Shown here: one piece after another, positions 1 through 7,294 of the stretch
Numbering within the stretch: the stretch's first letter is position 1
Layout: every line of letters starts with the position of its first letter
Translations under genes and position numbers: made by a program
Assembly: GCA_964606085.1 (NCBI GenBank)
Contig: CAZSFD010000113.1
Location: 1-13,110 of the forward strand
DNA from: CAIQJJ01 sp964606085
GTDB lineage: Bacteria; Chloroflexota; Anaerolineae; Anaerolineales; UBA4823
DNA: 13,110 bases
Direction: 5' to 3'
The notes under the pieces: generated by a model
What the model was told of the DNA's origin: nothing
Databases searched by the model: none
The model's input: only the letters and a program-made list of their open reading frames with translations

Positions 1-1499
1 CGTACCAAAGGCAGGGCAGGTTCACCCCGCCCCCCCAGCGAAACCCCGCCCGCGATGGACGCACCGACGATCAGCGGCATCACCGGCCAGCAGAATGTCC
101 ACAGATGCCACAGGTTGGTGATGGCGTAAAAGGTCATCACCGCTCCCGTGCCGATCACGATGCCTGCCGGGATGAGCAGGTATGCATTGGCGCTGGCTGC
201 CATCAGCAGCGCCAGCAGCAGGCCCGCCAGCAGGAGTTCCATCGGCCAGCCGGTGGCGAAGATGTGGCCGTTGCCCGTGCCAAGCAGCAGCGAAACTGCG
301 CACAGGTTGGCCGTCACCAGCGCGCCCACGCCGATCAGCACCGCCTGGCCGACATTCCAGTTGGGCAGGGGGATCGTCTCGGGTTGGGCGGCCCACTGCG
401 GCAGGTGACGCTGCACCACCGTCAGGCGGGAGGCGAGGGCGGCGGAGGCGGCCAGCATGGCCGTGGGCAGACCGGGGTCTATCGCGGCGGCGCTGGCTGG
501 CGGTGGCGGCAATTGGTCGGCCAGGTTGGGGTCGGTGTTGTCGTCGGCGAAGCCGCGGTTGGTGATGTGCTGCCGTTCGCTGCCAGAGTAAACGGCGCCA
601 TCGGGCGCGGTGGGCGGCAGGGATAGGGTGGCGAACTTCTCCGCAACGGCCACGTTGGCTTCCTGGGCGGCGCTCTGCAGCGCGGCGGCCATTTCGCTGG
701 CGTTCTGGAAGCGGTCTGCGGGGCTTTTGGCCAGGGCTTTGAGCGCCACGCGTTCGAAAGGTTCGGGGATTTGCGGGTTGAGCTGGCGCGGCAGGGGCAG
801 TGGGTCGTTGAGGTGCTTCATCAAAATTGCCAGCGGGGTATCGGCCTCGAAGGGCGGCTTGCCAGTGAGCATTTCGTAGTAGACAATGCCGAGTGAGTAG
901 ATGTCGCTGCGGGCGTCGCAGCGGTTCTCGAAGCCTTGTTCGGGGGCCATGTAGTTGAGTGTGCCCATCAGCGCGCCGGAGATGGTGTATTGCGTGCCGC
1001 CAACAATTTGGGCAATGCCGAAATCGCTCAGCACCGCCTGGCCGCGACGGTCGAGCAGGATGTTGGCGGGCTTGATGTCGCGGTGGATGATGCCTTCTTC
1101 GTGGGCGTAGCCGAGGGCGGCCAGCACATCATCCATCACGCGTACCACTTCGCCCAGGGGCATGCGCTCGCCGCGGGCGCGGTAGGCGTTTTGACGCGCC
1201 TTGAGCGTATCGCCTTCGAGCAGTTCCATCACGATGTAGTAGATGTTGTCCTGCGCATCGGCGTCGAAGACCTGCACGATGTTGGGATGCCGCAGCGCTG
1301 CCACCGAGCGCGCCTCGCGCTGGAAACGGCCCAAAAATTCGGCTTCTTCCACCAGGTCTGAACGCAGCACTTTGACGGCCACGTAGCGGTCGAGTTGGGC
1401 ATGGTAGGCCCGGTAGACCTGCGCCATGCCGCCGCGTCCAAGCGGTTCGAGCAGGCGATATTTGCCGAGGGTTTGGCCTTCGAGGGAAGTGGGGGGCAT
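1..1499 (-). CDS. Membrane-anchored serine/threonine protein kinase, C-terminus cut by window edge
   Basis: Protein-phosphorylating signalling kinase; 499 residues are visible and no stop is reached before the window edge. Seen: Gly-rich loop GRGGMAQVY at residues 21-29, catalytic Lys in AVKVL (K43), catalytic loop HRDIKPAN at 139-146 (D141), DFG at 159-161 and APE at 185-187, so all key residues of an active Hanks-type RD kinase are present. An Ala/Pro-rich linker follows (about 290-380), then about four hydrophobic segments (roughly 384-407, 419-443, 446-467, 470-487). A cytoplasmic kinase domain tethered to a multi-span membrane region is therefore inferred; no PASTA or other sensor domain is visible so far. 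The start is the ATG at 1499, with AGGA about 10 bases upstream. The gene is divergent from the helicase. The substrate is unknown. Confidence 0.93.
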   Translation of the reverse strand, partial: MPPTSLEGQTLGKYRLLEPLGRGGMAQVYRAYHAQLDRYVAVKVLRSDLVEEAEFLGRFQREARSVAALRHPNIVQVFDADAQDNIYYIVMELLEGDTLKARQNAYRARGERMPLGEVVRVMDDVLAALGYAHEEGIIHRDIKPANILLDRRGQAVLSDFGIAQIVGGTQYTISGALMGTLNYMAPEQGFENRCDARSDIYSLGIVYYEMLTGKPPFEADTPLAILMKHLNDPLPLPRQLNPQIPEPFERVALKALAKSPADRFQNASEMAAALQSAAQEANVAVAEKFATLSLPPTAPDGAVYSGSERQHITNRGFADDNTDPNLADQLPPPPASAAAIDPGLPTAMLAASAALASRLTVVQRHLPQWAAQPETIPLPNWNVGQAVLIGVGALVTANLCAVSLLLGTGNGHIFATGWPMELLLAGLLLALLMAASANAYLLIPAGIVIGTGAVMTFYAITNLWHLWTFCWPVMPLIVGASIAGGVSLGGRGEPALPLV

Positions 1500-1547
1500 G
1501 GGGAAATCCTGTCGTGAGGAATGGTTGGGTGGATTGCTTACATGCCG

Positions 1548-1553
1548 ATAATA
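1548..1553 (-). promoter_or_regulatory. Probable extended -10 promoter of the kinase gene
   Basis: On the minus strand the sequence reads TGG-TATTAT, an extended -10 element (TGn upstream of a near-consensus hexamer). Transcription would start near 1541, leaving a leader of about 42 bases before the kinase ATG. No good -35 hexamer is present at the usual spacing, which is common for extended -10 promoters. Assignment is by pattern only. Confidence 0.4.
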
Positions 1554-1656
1554 CCACTGCCTGGTCTTTTGTACCTATCGGGGAGCTAACATGAGGCTAA
1601 TGGGTGGCGAATAGTATGTTGATCGAAAATTAGGCTTGTTCAGTGCTGGTTTATTG

Positions 1657-1713
1657 CCGGGCGGGGATCATGTGGGCAAGCGTATCGCCTGCCCCCCCAC
1701 GATCCCCGCCCGG
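1657..1713. repeat. Long inverted repeat in the kinase/helicase divergent intergenic region
   Basis: A perfect 13-bp inverted repeat, CCGGGCGGGGATC at 1657-1669 and its complement at 1701-1713. The interior can pair further: GGGCAAGCG at 1674-1682 against CGCCTGCCC at 1686-1694 with one mismatch, leaving a three-base loop. It lies between two gene starts, so it is not a transcription terminator for either neighbour. It ends about 17 bp before the putative -10 of the helicase, so an operator role or a REP/MITE-like repeat are both possible. Confidence 0.7.
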
Positions 1714-1730
1714 ACGGGGCTTATGGGCAG

Positions 1731-1736
1731 TATACT
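1731..1736 (+). promoter_or_regulatory. Putative -10 box giving a leaderless helicase transcript
   Basis: TATACT lies six bases before the helicase ATG at 1743. Transcription from it would begin at or next to that ATG, and no Shine-Dalgarno sequence precedes it, so a leaderless mRNA is the simplest reading. No recognisable -35 is present; the expected position overlaps the right arm of the inverted repeat ending at 1713. Inference only. Confidence 0.35.
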
Positions 1737-1742
1737 TGCCCC

Positions 1743-4097
1743 ATGGAAGCGGCCATCCCTCACATCGTCTCCGTTCACAGCCTGGTGGAATTTGTCTTGC
1801 AAGCCGGCGACATCACCCCCGGCGGGTTTCAGCGCCGCGACCGCGCCCAGCTTGGCACGCAGGGGCATCAGCGCGTGCAGCGCTCGCGCCCCGCAGATTA
1901 TGAAGCTGAAGTGGACATTGCCTACCTGATCGAAGGCGCAGACCCGCCCCTGCAAGTGCGCGGCCGCATGGATGGCCTGTACGCCGCCCGAGTCCCGGTG
2001 ATCATCGAGGAGATCAAGACCACCACCCTCAGCCTGGAACTGGTGACAGAACAGCACAACCCGCTGCATTGGGCGCAGGCGAAGGTGTACGCTTACCTAT
2101 ATGCCCGGCAGCAGCAGTTGGGCGGGATTGCCATTCACCTGACCTATTACCACCTGGACACGCGCGCCGAGAAAACCTTCGAGCGTTTTTTCCCCTTTGC
2201 CGAACTGCAAACCTTTTTCAGCGACCTGATCACCCCCTACCTGGCGTGGTTTGGCAAGCGCTATGCCTGGCAGAGCCAGCGCGACCGATCTATCCAGCCG
2301 CTCACTTTCCCCTACGAAGCCTATCGTCCTGGTCAGCGCGAGATGGCCGTGGCCGTTTACAAGGCCATCTGCGACGCGGATCGTCTCTACGTTCAGTCGC
2401 CGACGGGGGTGGGCAAGACCATCGCCGCCCTGTTCCCGGCGGTCAAGGCCCTGGGGCTGGGCCAGGCCGCCAAGATTTTTTACCTGACCGCCAAAACGTC
2501 GGGCCGCCTGGTGGCCGAAAAGGCCCTGGACGATATGCGCCAGGCCGGTTTGCGCTGCAAAAGTGTGACGCTGACCGCCAAAGAGAAAATCTGCTTCTGC
2601 CCGCCGGTTAACTGCGACCCCGAAGTATGCCCCTTCGCCCGCGATTATTTCGGCAAGGTCAAGCAGGCGTTGGCGGAGTTCGACCGGGTGGATTCCTTCA
2701 CCCGCCCGGCTATCGAAGAGATCGCCCGACGCTACGAACTTTGCCCGTTCGAGTTTTCACTCGACCTGGCTTTATGGGTGGAGTGCATCATTTGTGATTA
2801 TAACTACGCCTTCGACCCGCGCGTCTACCTGCACCGCTTTTTTGACTTTGTGGCTGAGCCGTATATCTTTTTGGTGGATGAAGCCCACAACTTGCCCGAC
2901 CGGGCCAGGGAGATGTACTCGGCAGAACTGGACAAAAAGACGGTGCTGGCCTTGCAGCGGGCGCTCAAGCCGCACCTGCCGTCTCTGGCCAAAAAGCTGG
3001 GCGAGATCAACAAGATTCTGCTCGAAGCGCGTAAAGCCTGCCAGGCGCAAGACCAGGCAGCCCTGGTCGAACACGAGCCGCCCGCCGCCCTGCTCAAGGT
3101 TATGCGTGCGTTCACCCAGCAGGCCGAAGACTGGCTGGTACTGAATCTCCCCGCCACCTTCCGGCAAGACTTACTGACGTTTTACTTCGCCTGCAACAAC
3201 TACCTGCGCACAGCAGAATACTTCGACACGTTCTATGTCTCCTACTTCGAGCGCCAGGGTCAGGCTGATCTCAAAGCGAAGCTGTTCTGCCTCGACCCGG
3301 CCCCCATGCTGGCCGGGCCACTGGCGCGCAGCCGGGCGACGATCTTCTTCTCGGCCACGCTGCTGCCCCAGGATTACTTCATGACGCTGCTCACCGGCGA
3401 CGCCGACCATCCCAGGCGCATCTTCCCATCCCCCTTTCCCACCGAGAACGTCTGCTTGCTGATCCACAACGCCATTGCCACCACCTACGCCCGGCGGGCC
3501 GATTCTTATACAACGGTAGCTGATGCCATCGAGACGATCTGCCAGGCGCATTCAGGCAATTACCTGGTGTTCTTCCCCTCGTATGCTTACCTGGCCGCCG
3601 TGCTGGCGCTGCTTCAAGAGCGCTTGCCAGAAGGTCAACTGCTGGTGCAAGCGCGCGGTATGACCGATACGGAGCGTGAAGCCTTTTTGGCCCGCTTTGC
3701 GGCGGGCAACTCGGAGACCCTGGTGGGACTGGCCGTGATGGGGGGTGTCTTTGGCGAGGGGATTGACCTGGTCGGCGAACGGCTGATCGGCGCGGTGGTG
3801 GTTGGCGTGGGCGTGCCGCAGGTATGCCTGGAGCGTGATCTGATCAAAATATATTTCGATCAGCGCAATCAAAATGGTTTCGCATACGCCTATCAATATC
3901 CCGGCTTCAACCGCGTGCTGCAGGCCACCGGGCGGGTCATTCGCACCGAAACCGACCGCGGCATCATCATCTTGCTGGATGAGCGCTTCACCCATGCCCG
4001 TTACCGCCATCTGTTCCCCGCACACTGGCAGGGTTTTCAGGTGGTGCAAAGCAACCGCCAGATCGCAGAGAAGCTGGCGCATTTTTGGGCATCGTGA
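1743..4097 (+). CDS. Rad3/DinG-type ATP-dependent DNA helicase with N-terminal PD-(D/E)XK nuclease domain
   Basis: A 784-residue superfamily 2 helicase of the XPD/DinG group, predicted to unwind DNA 5'-3' and to cut it. The N-terminal ~180 residues carry a RecB-like nuclease pattern: H42, D77 in GRMDG, E90-I-K92 in VIIEEIKT, and Q112-AKV-Y116 (QxxxY). Helicase motifs follow: Walker A SPTGVGKT at 219-226, a Cys-rich Fe-S insert (C284, C286, C291, C296 and C334 are candidate ligands), Walker B DEAH at 379-382, motif III FFSATL at 535-540, and motif VI QATGRVIR at 727-734. Such nuclease-helicase fusions are known among bacterial DinG-like proteins; the likely role is DNA repair or recombination, but the substrate cannot be read from sequence. 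The start is the ATG at 1743: the conserved-looking N-terminus begins at once, and there is no ribosome binding site. Monocistronic by position. Confidence 0.93.
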   Translation: MEAAIPHIVSVHSLVEFVLQAGDITPGGFQRRDRAQLGTQGHQRVQRSRPADYEAEVDIAYLIEGADPPLQVRGRMDGLYAARVPVIIEEIKTTTLSLELVTEQHNPLHWAQAKVYAYLYARQQQLGGIAIHLTYYHLDTRAEKTFERFFPFAELQTFFSDLITPYLAWFGKRYAWQSQRDRSIQPLTFPYEAYRPGQREMAVAVYKAICDADRLYVQSPTGVGKTIAALFPAVKALGLGQAAKIFYLTAKTSGRLVAEKALDDMRQAGLRCKSVTLTAKEKICFCPPVNCDPEVCPFARDYFGKVKQALAEFDRVDSFTRPAIEEIARRYELCPFEFSLDLALWVECIICDYNYAFDPRVYLHRFFDFVAEPYIFLVDEAHNLPDRAREMYSAELDKKTVLALQRALKPHLPSLAKKLGEINKILLEARKACQAQDQAALVEHEPPAALLKVMRAFTQQAEDWLVLNLPATFRQDLLTFYFACNNYLRTAEYFDTFYVSYFERQGQADLKAKLFCLDPAPMLAGPLARSRATIFFSATLLPQDYFMTLLTGDADHPRRIFPSPFPTENVCLLIHNAIATTYARRADSYTTVADAIETICQAHSGNYLVFFPSYAYLAAVLALLQERLPEGQLLVQARGMTDTEREAFLARFAAGNSETLVGLAVMGGVFGEGIDLVGERLIGAVVVGVGVPQVCLERDLIKIYFDQRNQNGFAYAYQYPGFNRVLQATGRVIRTETDRGIIILLDERFTHARYRHLFPAHWQGFQVVQSNRQIAEKLAHFWAS

Positions 4098-4166
4098 TCG
4101 TTTGGCCGCGGGTGAAATCGGTGCTTTCGAGAACGCCGCGCCCCGCCATCGCCCAGGCTTCAAGGC

Positions 4167-4196
4167 TTGACAAACCATAGCAGGCAAAGCTACAAT
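4167..4196 (+). promoter_or_regulatory. Sigma70-type promoter of the ferredoxin gene
   Basis: A perfect -35 TTGACA at 4167-4172 is followed, after an 18-bp spacer, by -10 TACAAT at 4191-4196. The start point would be near 4203, giving a leader of about 44 bases. AGGAGA at 4233-4238 then serves as ribosome binding site for the ATG at 4247. This is the best consensus promoter in the window and suggests strong housekeeping expression. Confidence 0.8.
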
Positions 4197-4246
4197 GATC
4201 GCAAGGTATTCCCAGCAACTATCAACTTAATCAGGAGAACTCGCTT

Positions 4247-4645
4247 ATGACCCACATTATTACCAGTTTATGTTTGCGTGACTCCGGCTGTGTGGAAGTT
4301 TGCCCGGTAGAGTGCATTGTGCCGGGGAAGCCGCAGGAAGAATGGCCCTGGTATTACATCGATCCCGACACTTGTATTGATTGCGGTGCGTGTATCCCCG
4401 AATGTCCTTACGATGCAATCTTCCCCGAAGACGAAGTCCCGACAGCGTATGAAGCCAAAGGTGGCGAGTTCATTGCTCGCCTGGGGCTGGCCGGCCACTA
4501 TGAAGGCACGAACCACCATGGCGTGCCAGTGGTACTCGATTGCGTGAAGCAGCTCGAAGCGGGCGAGGTGGTCGATCTGACCCCCGACATCCAGCCGAAC
4601 TACGATTTCTTCCAAACAGGTCCCGGATACAGCGCCAACGAGTAA
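4247..4645 (+). CDS. Two-cluster ferredoxin (7Fe/8Fe type)
   Basis: A 132-residue small electron carrier. The N-terminal half holds the cysteines C9, C15, C19 (followed by Pro), C23, then C43, C46, C49 and C53 (CxxCxxCxxxCP). The order and the sequence around CVEVCPVEC and CIDCGACIPECP match the Azotobacter FdI/bacterial 7Fe ferredoxin group, but the first spacing is C-x5-C where FdI has C-x7-C. By analogy, C19/C43/C46/C49 would bind a [4Fe-4S] cluster, and C9/C15/C53 would bind the other, either [3Fe-4S] or with C23 [4Fe-4S]; the cluster type is not decided by sequence. The acidic C-terminal ~70 residues are unassigned. AGGAGA sits 8 bases before the ATG. It stands alone, between its own promoter and a terminator at 4824, so its redox partner is not indicated. 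Confidence 0.92.
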   Translation: MTHIITSLCLRDSGCVEVCPVECIVPGKPQEEWPWYYIDPDTCIDCGACIPECPYDAIFPEDEVPTAYEAKGGEFIARLGLAGHYEGTNHHGVPVVLDCVKQLEAGEVVDLTPDIQPNYDFFQTGPGYSANE

Positions 4646-4654
4646 TCCATGATC

Positions 4655-4815
4655 CTAACCCGCATCAAGCGGAAGCGCGAAAACGCCTATTCGGAAAATT
4701 CTTGTTTTTGTGCAACGATTTCATGGGTTAGGCACTAACCCGCATCAAGCGGAAGCGCGAAAACGCCTATTCGGGAAATTTCTTGTTTTTGTGCAACGAT
4801 TTCATGGGTTAGGCA
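4655..4815. repeat. Tandem pair of 80/81-bp repeats with terminal inverted ends
   Basis: Copy 1 (4655-4734) and copy 2 (4735-4815) are identical except for one A-to-G change and one inserted T, both near the middle. Each unit is bounded by inverted CTAACCC...GGGTTAG ends; in copy 1 this extends to CCTAACCC at 4654-4661 and GGGTTAGG at 4725-4732. The unit also has a small internal hairpin, CCGC-ATCAA-GCGG. No credible coding potential. It sits in the 3' untranslated region between the ferredoxin stop and its terminator, so it would be transcribed. It resembles a small non-autonomous or REP-like element that duplicated in place recently. Confidence 0.9.
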
Positions 4816-4823
4816 CTCATGCG

Positions 4824-4858
4824 AAAGGGCTGGCCCGCAACGCCAGCCCTTTTTGTTT
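4824..4858 (+). terminator. Intrinsic terminator after the ferredoxin
   Basis: A perfect 11-bp stem, AAAGGGCTGGC at 4824-4834 and GCCAGCCCTTT at 4842-4852, with a seven-base loop, runs into TTTTGTTT. It is the first strong terminator after the ferredoxin stop and closes that transcription unit. Confidence 0.85.
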
Positions 4859-4976
4859 GCGTGTACCGGGTGTTTGGAACGCAGGATCAACGATATCCGT
4901 TATGTGTGCGAGAAATCAATGACGCTCCACCATCCGTGAGCATCATCTATCTATGTTTCAGCCAAGGAGTCAGATC

Positions 4977-6173
4977 ATGTTTACCCGCACAAAACTTCCA
5001 ATCATCTTCGTTCTCGTTTTTGCCCTGGCGCTGGCCTCTTGCGGCCTGCCGACGAGAGGCACGCCCACCCCGGTCAATTACATCCAGACCGCTGCCGCAG
5101 CAACGGTCTATGCTCAATTGACCCAATCTGCATTGTTGGCCACCACGGCTGTGCCTGCCACCATCGCCCCGTCAGAACCGACCGCAACCCAACAACCGGG
5201 CGCAACGGCTGTTCCGCCGACGGCCACACTCACGCCCCCGCCGCCTGCCACAAACACAGCGCTGCCGCCAACCAACACCAGCGCCCCCAGCATCCCCTGT
5301 GATCGCGTCACCTTCGTCAAAGACGTAACCTTCCCCGATGACACCGAAGTGCCAACGGGCAGCACCTTCGTCAAAACCTGGCGCATCAAAAATAATGGCA
5401 CCTGCACCTGGAACTCCAGTTATAACGTGGTTTTCGACCAGGGCGATGCCATGCTTCCTTCTGGAAGTGCGTCTTCTTATCAACTGACGACCGGCACCGT
5501 GGCCCCAGGTCAGGAAATGGACATTTCCATCACCTTCAAAGCCCCCGACAAGACCGGTTCTTACCAGGGCTACTGGAAACTGCGCAACGGCAGCGGCCTG
5601 CTGTTTGGCATCGGCGAAGACGCCTCGAAGTCGTTTTGGGTCAAAATCAAAGTGGTGGAAAAGTTGACCCCCACGCCCAGCGCCAACGTTCAATTTGACC
5701 TGATCGCCCGTGGGCCAGATGCACAGTGGAATAACACCACCGCCGTGATCCCCTGGGGCGACCGCGACCCCGATGATCCCGGCGTGGCCGTAGATGTCGC
5801 CAACGTCAAACTGAATGACGGCAAAACGCACGCCCGCGCCCTGGCAACCTACCCTCAGCGAATGACCGATGGCGTGATCTATGGTGTGTACCCGGCCTAT
5901 ACGGTGCAAGAAAAAGATCGCTTCAAAGCATCGTTGGGCTTCCGCAGCCCTTGTGAAAAGGGCAATGTCAAATTCCAGGTGAAATACCGCGAAGGCGGCT
6001 CTGAAGCTTCGCTGGGCGAATGGATCAAATCGTGTGATGACAAACTGCTGGATATTGATCTCGATCTGGCCGCCTTGAAGGGGAAAAGTGTCCAGTTCAT
6101 CTTGCTGGTGTCCACGAACGGCGTTTGGGAAGGCGATAAGGCCGTCTGGCTGGCGCCCCGTGTAGAACGTTAG
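4977..6173 (+). CDS. Lipoprotein with NBR1-type Ig domain and C-terminal beta-sandwich-like domain
   Basis: A 398-residue exported lipoprotein. Residues 1-22 form a lipoprotein signal peptide ending in the lipobox LASC (C22 is lipidated). A Thr/Ala/Pro-rich linker (about 25-105) follows, then an NBR1-like Ig domain (about 108-227) with FVKDVTFPDDT, FVKTWRIKNNGTCTW and YQGYWKLRNGSG, the hallmarks of that family. C108 and C143 could form a disulfide. Residues 235-398 are a second domain ending in DKAVWLAPRV, which has the look of a jelly-roll carbohydrate-binding module, but I do not recognise the family. The ATG at 4977 is chosen because AAGGAG lies 7 bases upstream and it begins the signal peptide; an in-frame ATG at 4953 lacks this support. 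Role: cell-surface binding, inferred only. It shares the NBR1 module with the next gene. Confidence 0.88.
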   Translation: MFTRTKLPIIFVLVFALALASCGLPTRGTPTPVNYIQTAAAATVYAQLTQSALLATTAVPATIAPSEPTATQQPGATAVPPTATLTPPPPATNTALPPTNTSAPSIPCDRVTFVKDVTFPDDTEVPTGSTFVKTWRIKNNGTCTWNSSYNVVFDQGDAMLPSGSASSYQLTTGTVAPGQEMDISITFKAPDKTGSYQGYWKLRNGSGLLFGIGEDASKSFWVKIKVVEKLTPTPSANVQFDLIARGPDAQWNNTTAVIPWGDRDPDDPGVAVDVANVKLNDGKTHARALATYPQRMTDGVIYGVYPAYTVQEKDRFKASLGFRSPCEKGNVKFQVKYREGGSEASLGEWIKSCDDKLLDIDLDLAALKGKSVQFILLVSTNGVWEGDKAVWLAPRVER

Positions 6174-6194
6174 CTCTGTTCTTCCTCACATACC

Positions 6195-6240
6195 AAGCAG
6201 CGGGCTGAAAGGCAGGTTCAGCCCGCTGCTTCTCTTTTTA
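6195..6240 (+). terminator. Strong intrinsic terminator between the two lipoprotein genes
   Basis: A perfect 15-bp stem (6195-6209 pairs with 6217-6231; left arm AAGCAGCGGGCTGAA) with a seven-base loop, followed by CTCTTTTT. It lies 21 bases after the first lipoprotein stop and separates it from the next gene, so the two lipoproteins are largely separate transcription units. Confidence 0.92.
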
Positions 6241-6244
6241 CGGA

Positions 6245-6253
6245 TGGTACAAT
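6245..6253 (+). promoter_or_regulatory. Extended -10 promoter for second lipoprotein and queG
   Basis: TGG-TACAAT is an extended -10 element directly after the terminator. The start point would be near 6260, with GAGGAG at 6278-6283 as ribosome binding site for the ATG at 6289. No -35 consensus is visible, since that position falls inside the terminator tail. Confidence 0.5.
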
Positions 6254-6288
6254 TCTGCCTGCTATTTCACCCCAATTGAGGAGTTTTC

Positions 6289-7293
6289 ATGTCTGAAAAG
6301 AAGCGCTTTCCCTGGCTATTCAGCCTTTTGATCATCATCATGTTCTGGATGACGGCCTGTCGCGAACAAATGGTCATCCCCACGCCAACCATCCCGGCCA
6401 CCAGCGCCGATGCGGTGCGCACTGCCGCGGCGCAAACCGCCGACGCCCGCCTCAATGCCATCCCATCTCCCACGCCCAACCCGCCCACCCCTGATATGGC
6501 GCAAACGCAGACTGCCGAAGCCGTAGCCAGTCCCACCGCCAGCCCCGATGCGGCGCAGCCCACGGCAGCCACCCTCACGCCAACGCCTGCCGCCAGCCCT
6601 ACCCCCACTGCTCCGCCAGCCGGGAGTGATAACGCCTCCTTCGTCAAAGACATCACCATTCCCGATAACACCGTCATTGCTGCCGGCGCCAAATTCACCA
6701 AGACCTGGCAGTTTCTCAATAGCGGCACCTCCGCCTGGACGACCGATTACGAACTGGTTTGGGTGGAAGGCGACTCGATGGGCGCAACGCTGGCGGCGAA
6801 GGTGCCTTTGGCTGTGCCAGCCGGGCAGGTGGCTGATATTTCTGTCGAACTGACCGCCCCAACCACCAGCGGCACGTATAAAGGCTTCTGGCGGATGCGC
6901 AACTCCGCCGGACAGTTCTTTGGCGATGCCGTCTACGTGCAGATCAAAGTTGGCGATGTCGCCGCAACGCCCGACCCCAACGCCGCCAGTGTGACCAACC
7001 TGGCCGTCGTGGTGGATAATGCCAATGTGACGACGACCTGTCCGCACAAGTTTATCGTCAGCGCCAGTTTCGATGTCAGGCAGGCTGCTACCGTCACCTA
7101 CCAACTCGAAGCCGGCGGCTTTGCGCTCACCTTGCCCGCACCGCGTTCTGAAGCGCTGGCGGTTGGCAGCTACACGTTTACCTACGAACTGGAAATCGCG
7201 CAATCTGGCACCGGCTGGGCGCGCCTGCACGTCACCGCCCCCGCCGACCTGCTCTCGAACGAAGTGACCTTCACCCTCACCTGCAACCCCTGA
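6289..7293 (+). CDS. Lipoprotein with NBR1-type Ig domain and second Ig-like domain
   Basis: A 334-residue exported lipoprotein. A hydrophobic signal segment (7-20) ends in the lipobox MTAC with C24 lipidated. A long linker rich in Thr, Pro and Ala (about 30-112) follows. Residues 115-222 are an NBR1-like Ig domain (FVKDITIPDNT, FTKTWQFLNSGTSAW, YKGFWRMRNSAG), clearly paralogous to the one in the preceding lipoprotein. Residues 235-334 form another beta-rich domain bracketed by C251 and C332, which may be disulfide-bonded; its family is not recognised. GAGGAG lies 5 bases before the ATG. It has its own promoter after the terminator at 6195-6240, and ends one base before queG. A surface binding or scaffold role is inferred; no catalytic motif is visible. 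Confidence 0.87.
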   Translation: MSEKKRFPWLFSLLIIIMFWMTACREQMVIPTPTIPATSADAVRTAAAQTADARLNAIPSPTPNPPTPDMAQTQTAEAVASPTASPDAAQPTAATLTPTPAASPTPTAPPAGSDNASFVKDITIPDNTVIAAGAKFTKTWQFLNSGTSAWTTDYELVWVEGDSMGATLAAKVPLAVPAGQVADISVELTAPTTSGTYKGFWRMRNSAGQFFGDAVYVQIKVGDVAATPDPNAASVTNLAVVVDNANVTTTCPHKFIVSASFDVRQAATVTYQLEAGGFALTLPAPRSEALAVGSYTFTYELEIAQSGTGWARLHVTAPADLLSNEVTFTLTCNP

Positions 7294-7294
7294 G

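Noticed and set aside
1743..2280. Cas4-like CRISPR adaptation nuclease
   Set aside because: The nuclease domain is fused in frame to a Rad3-type helicase and lacks the Cas4 C-terminal Cys triad; no other cas genes are present.
4540..5121. Small plus-strand frames across the 80-bp tandem repeat and the terminator
   Set aside because: They repeat the same peptide because the DNA is duplicated, and one runs through a terminator hairpin; no ribosome binding sites.
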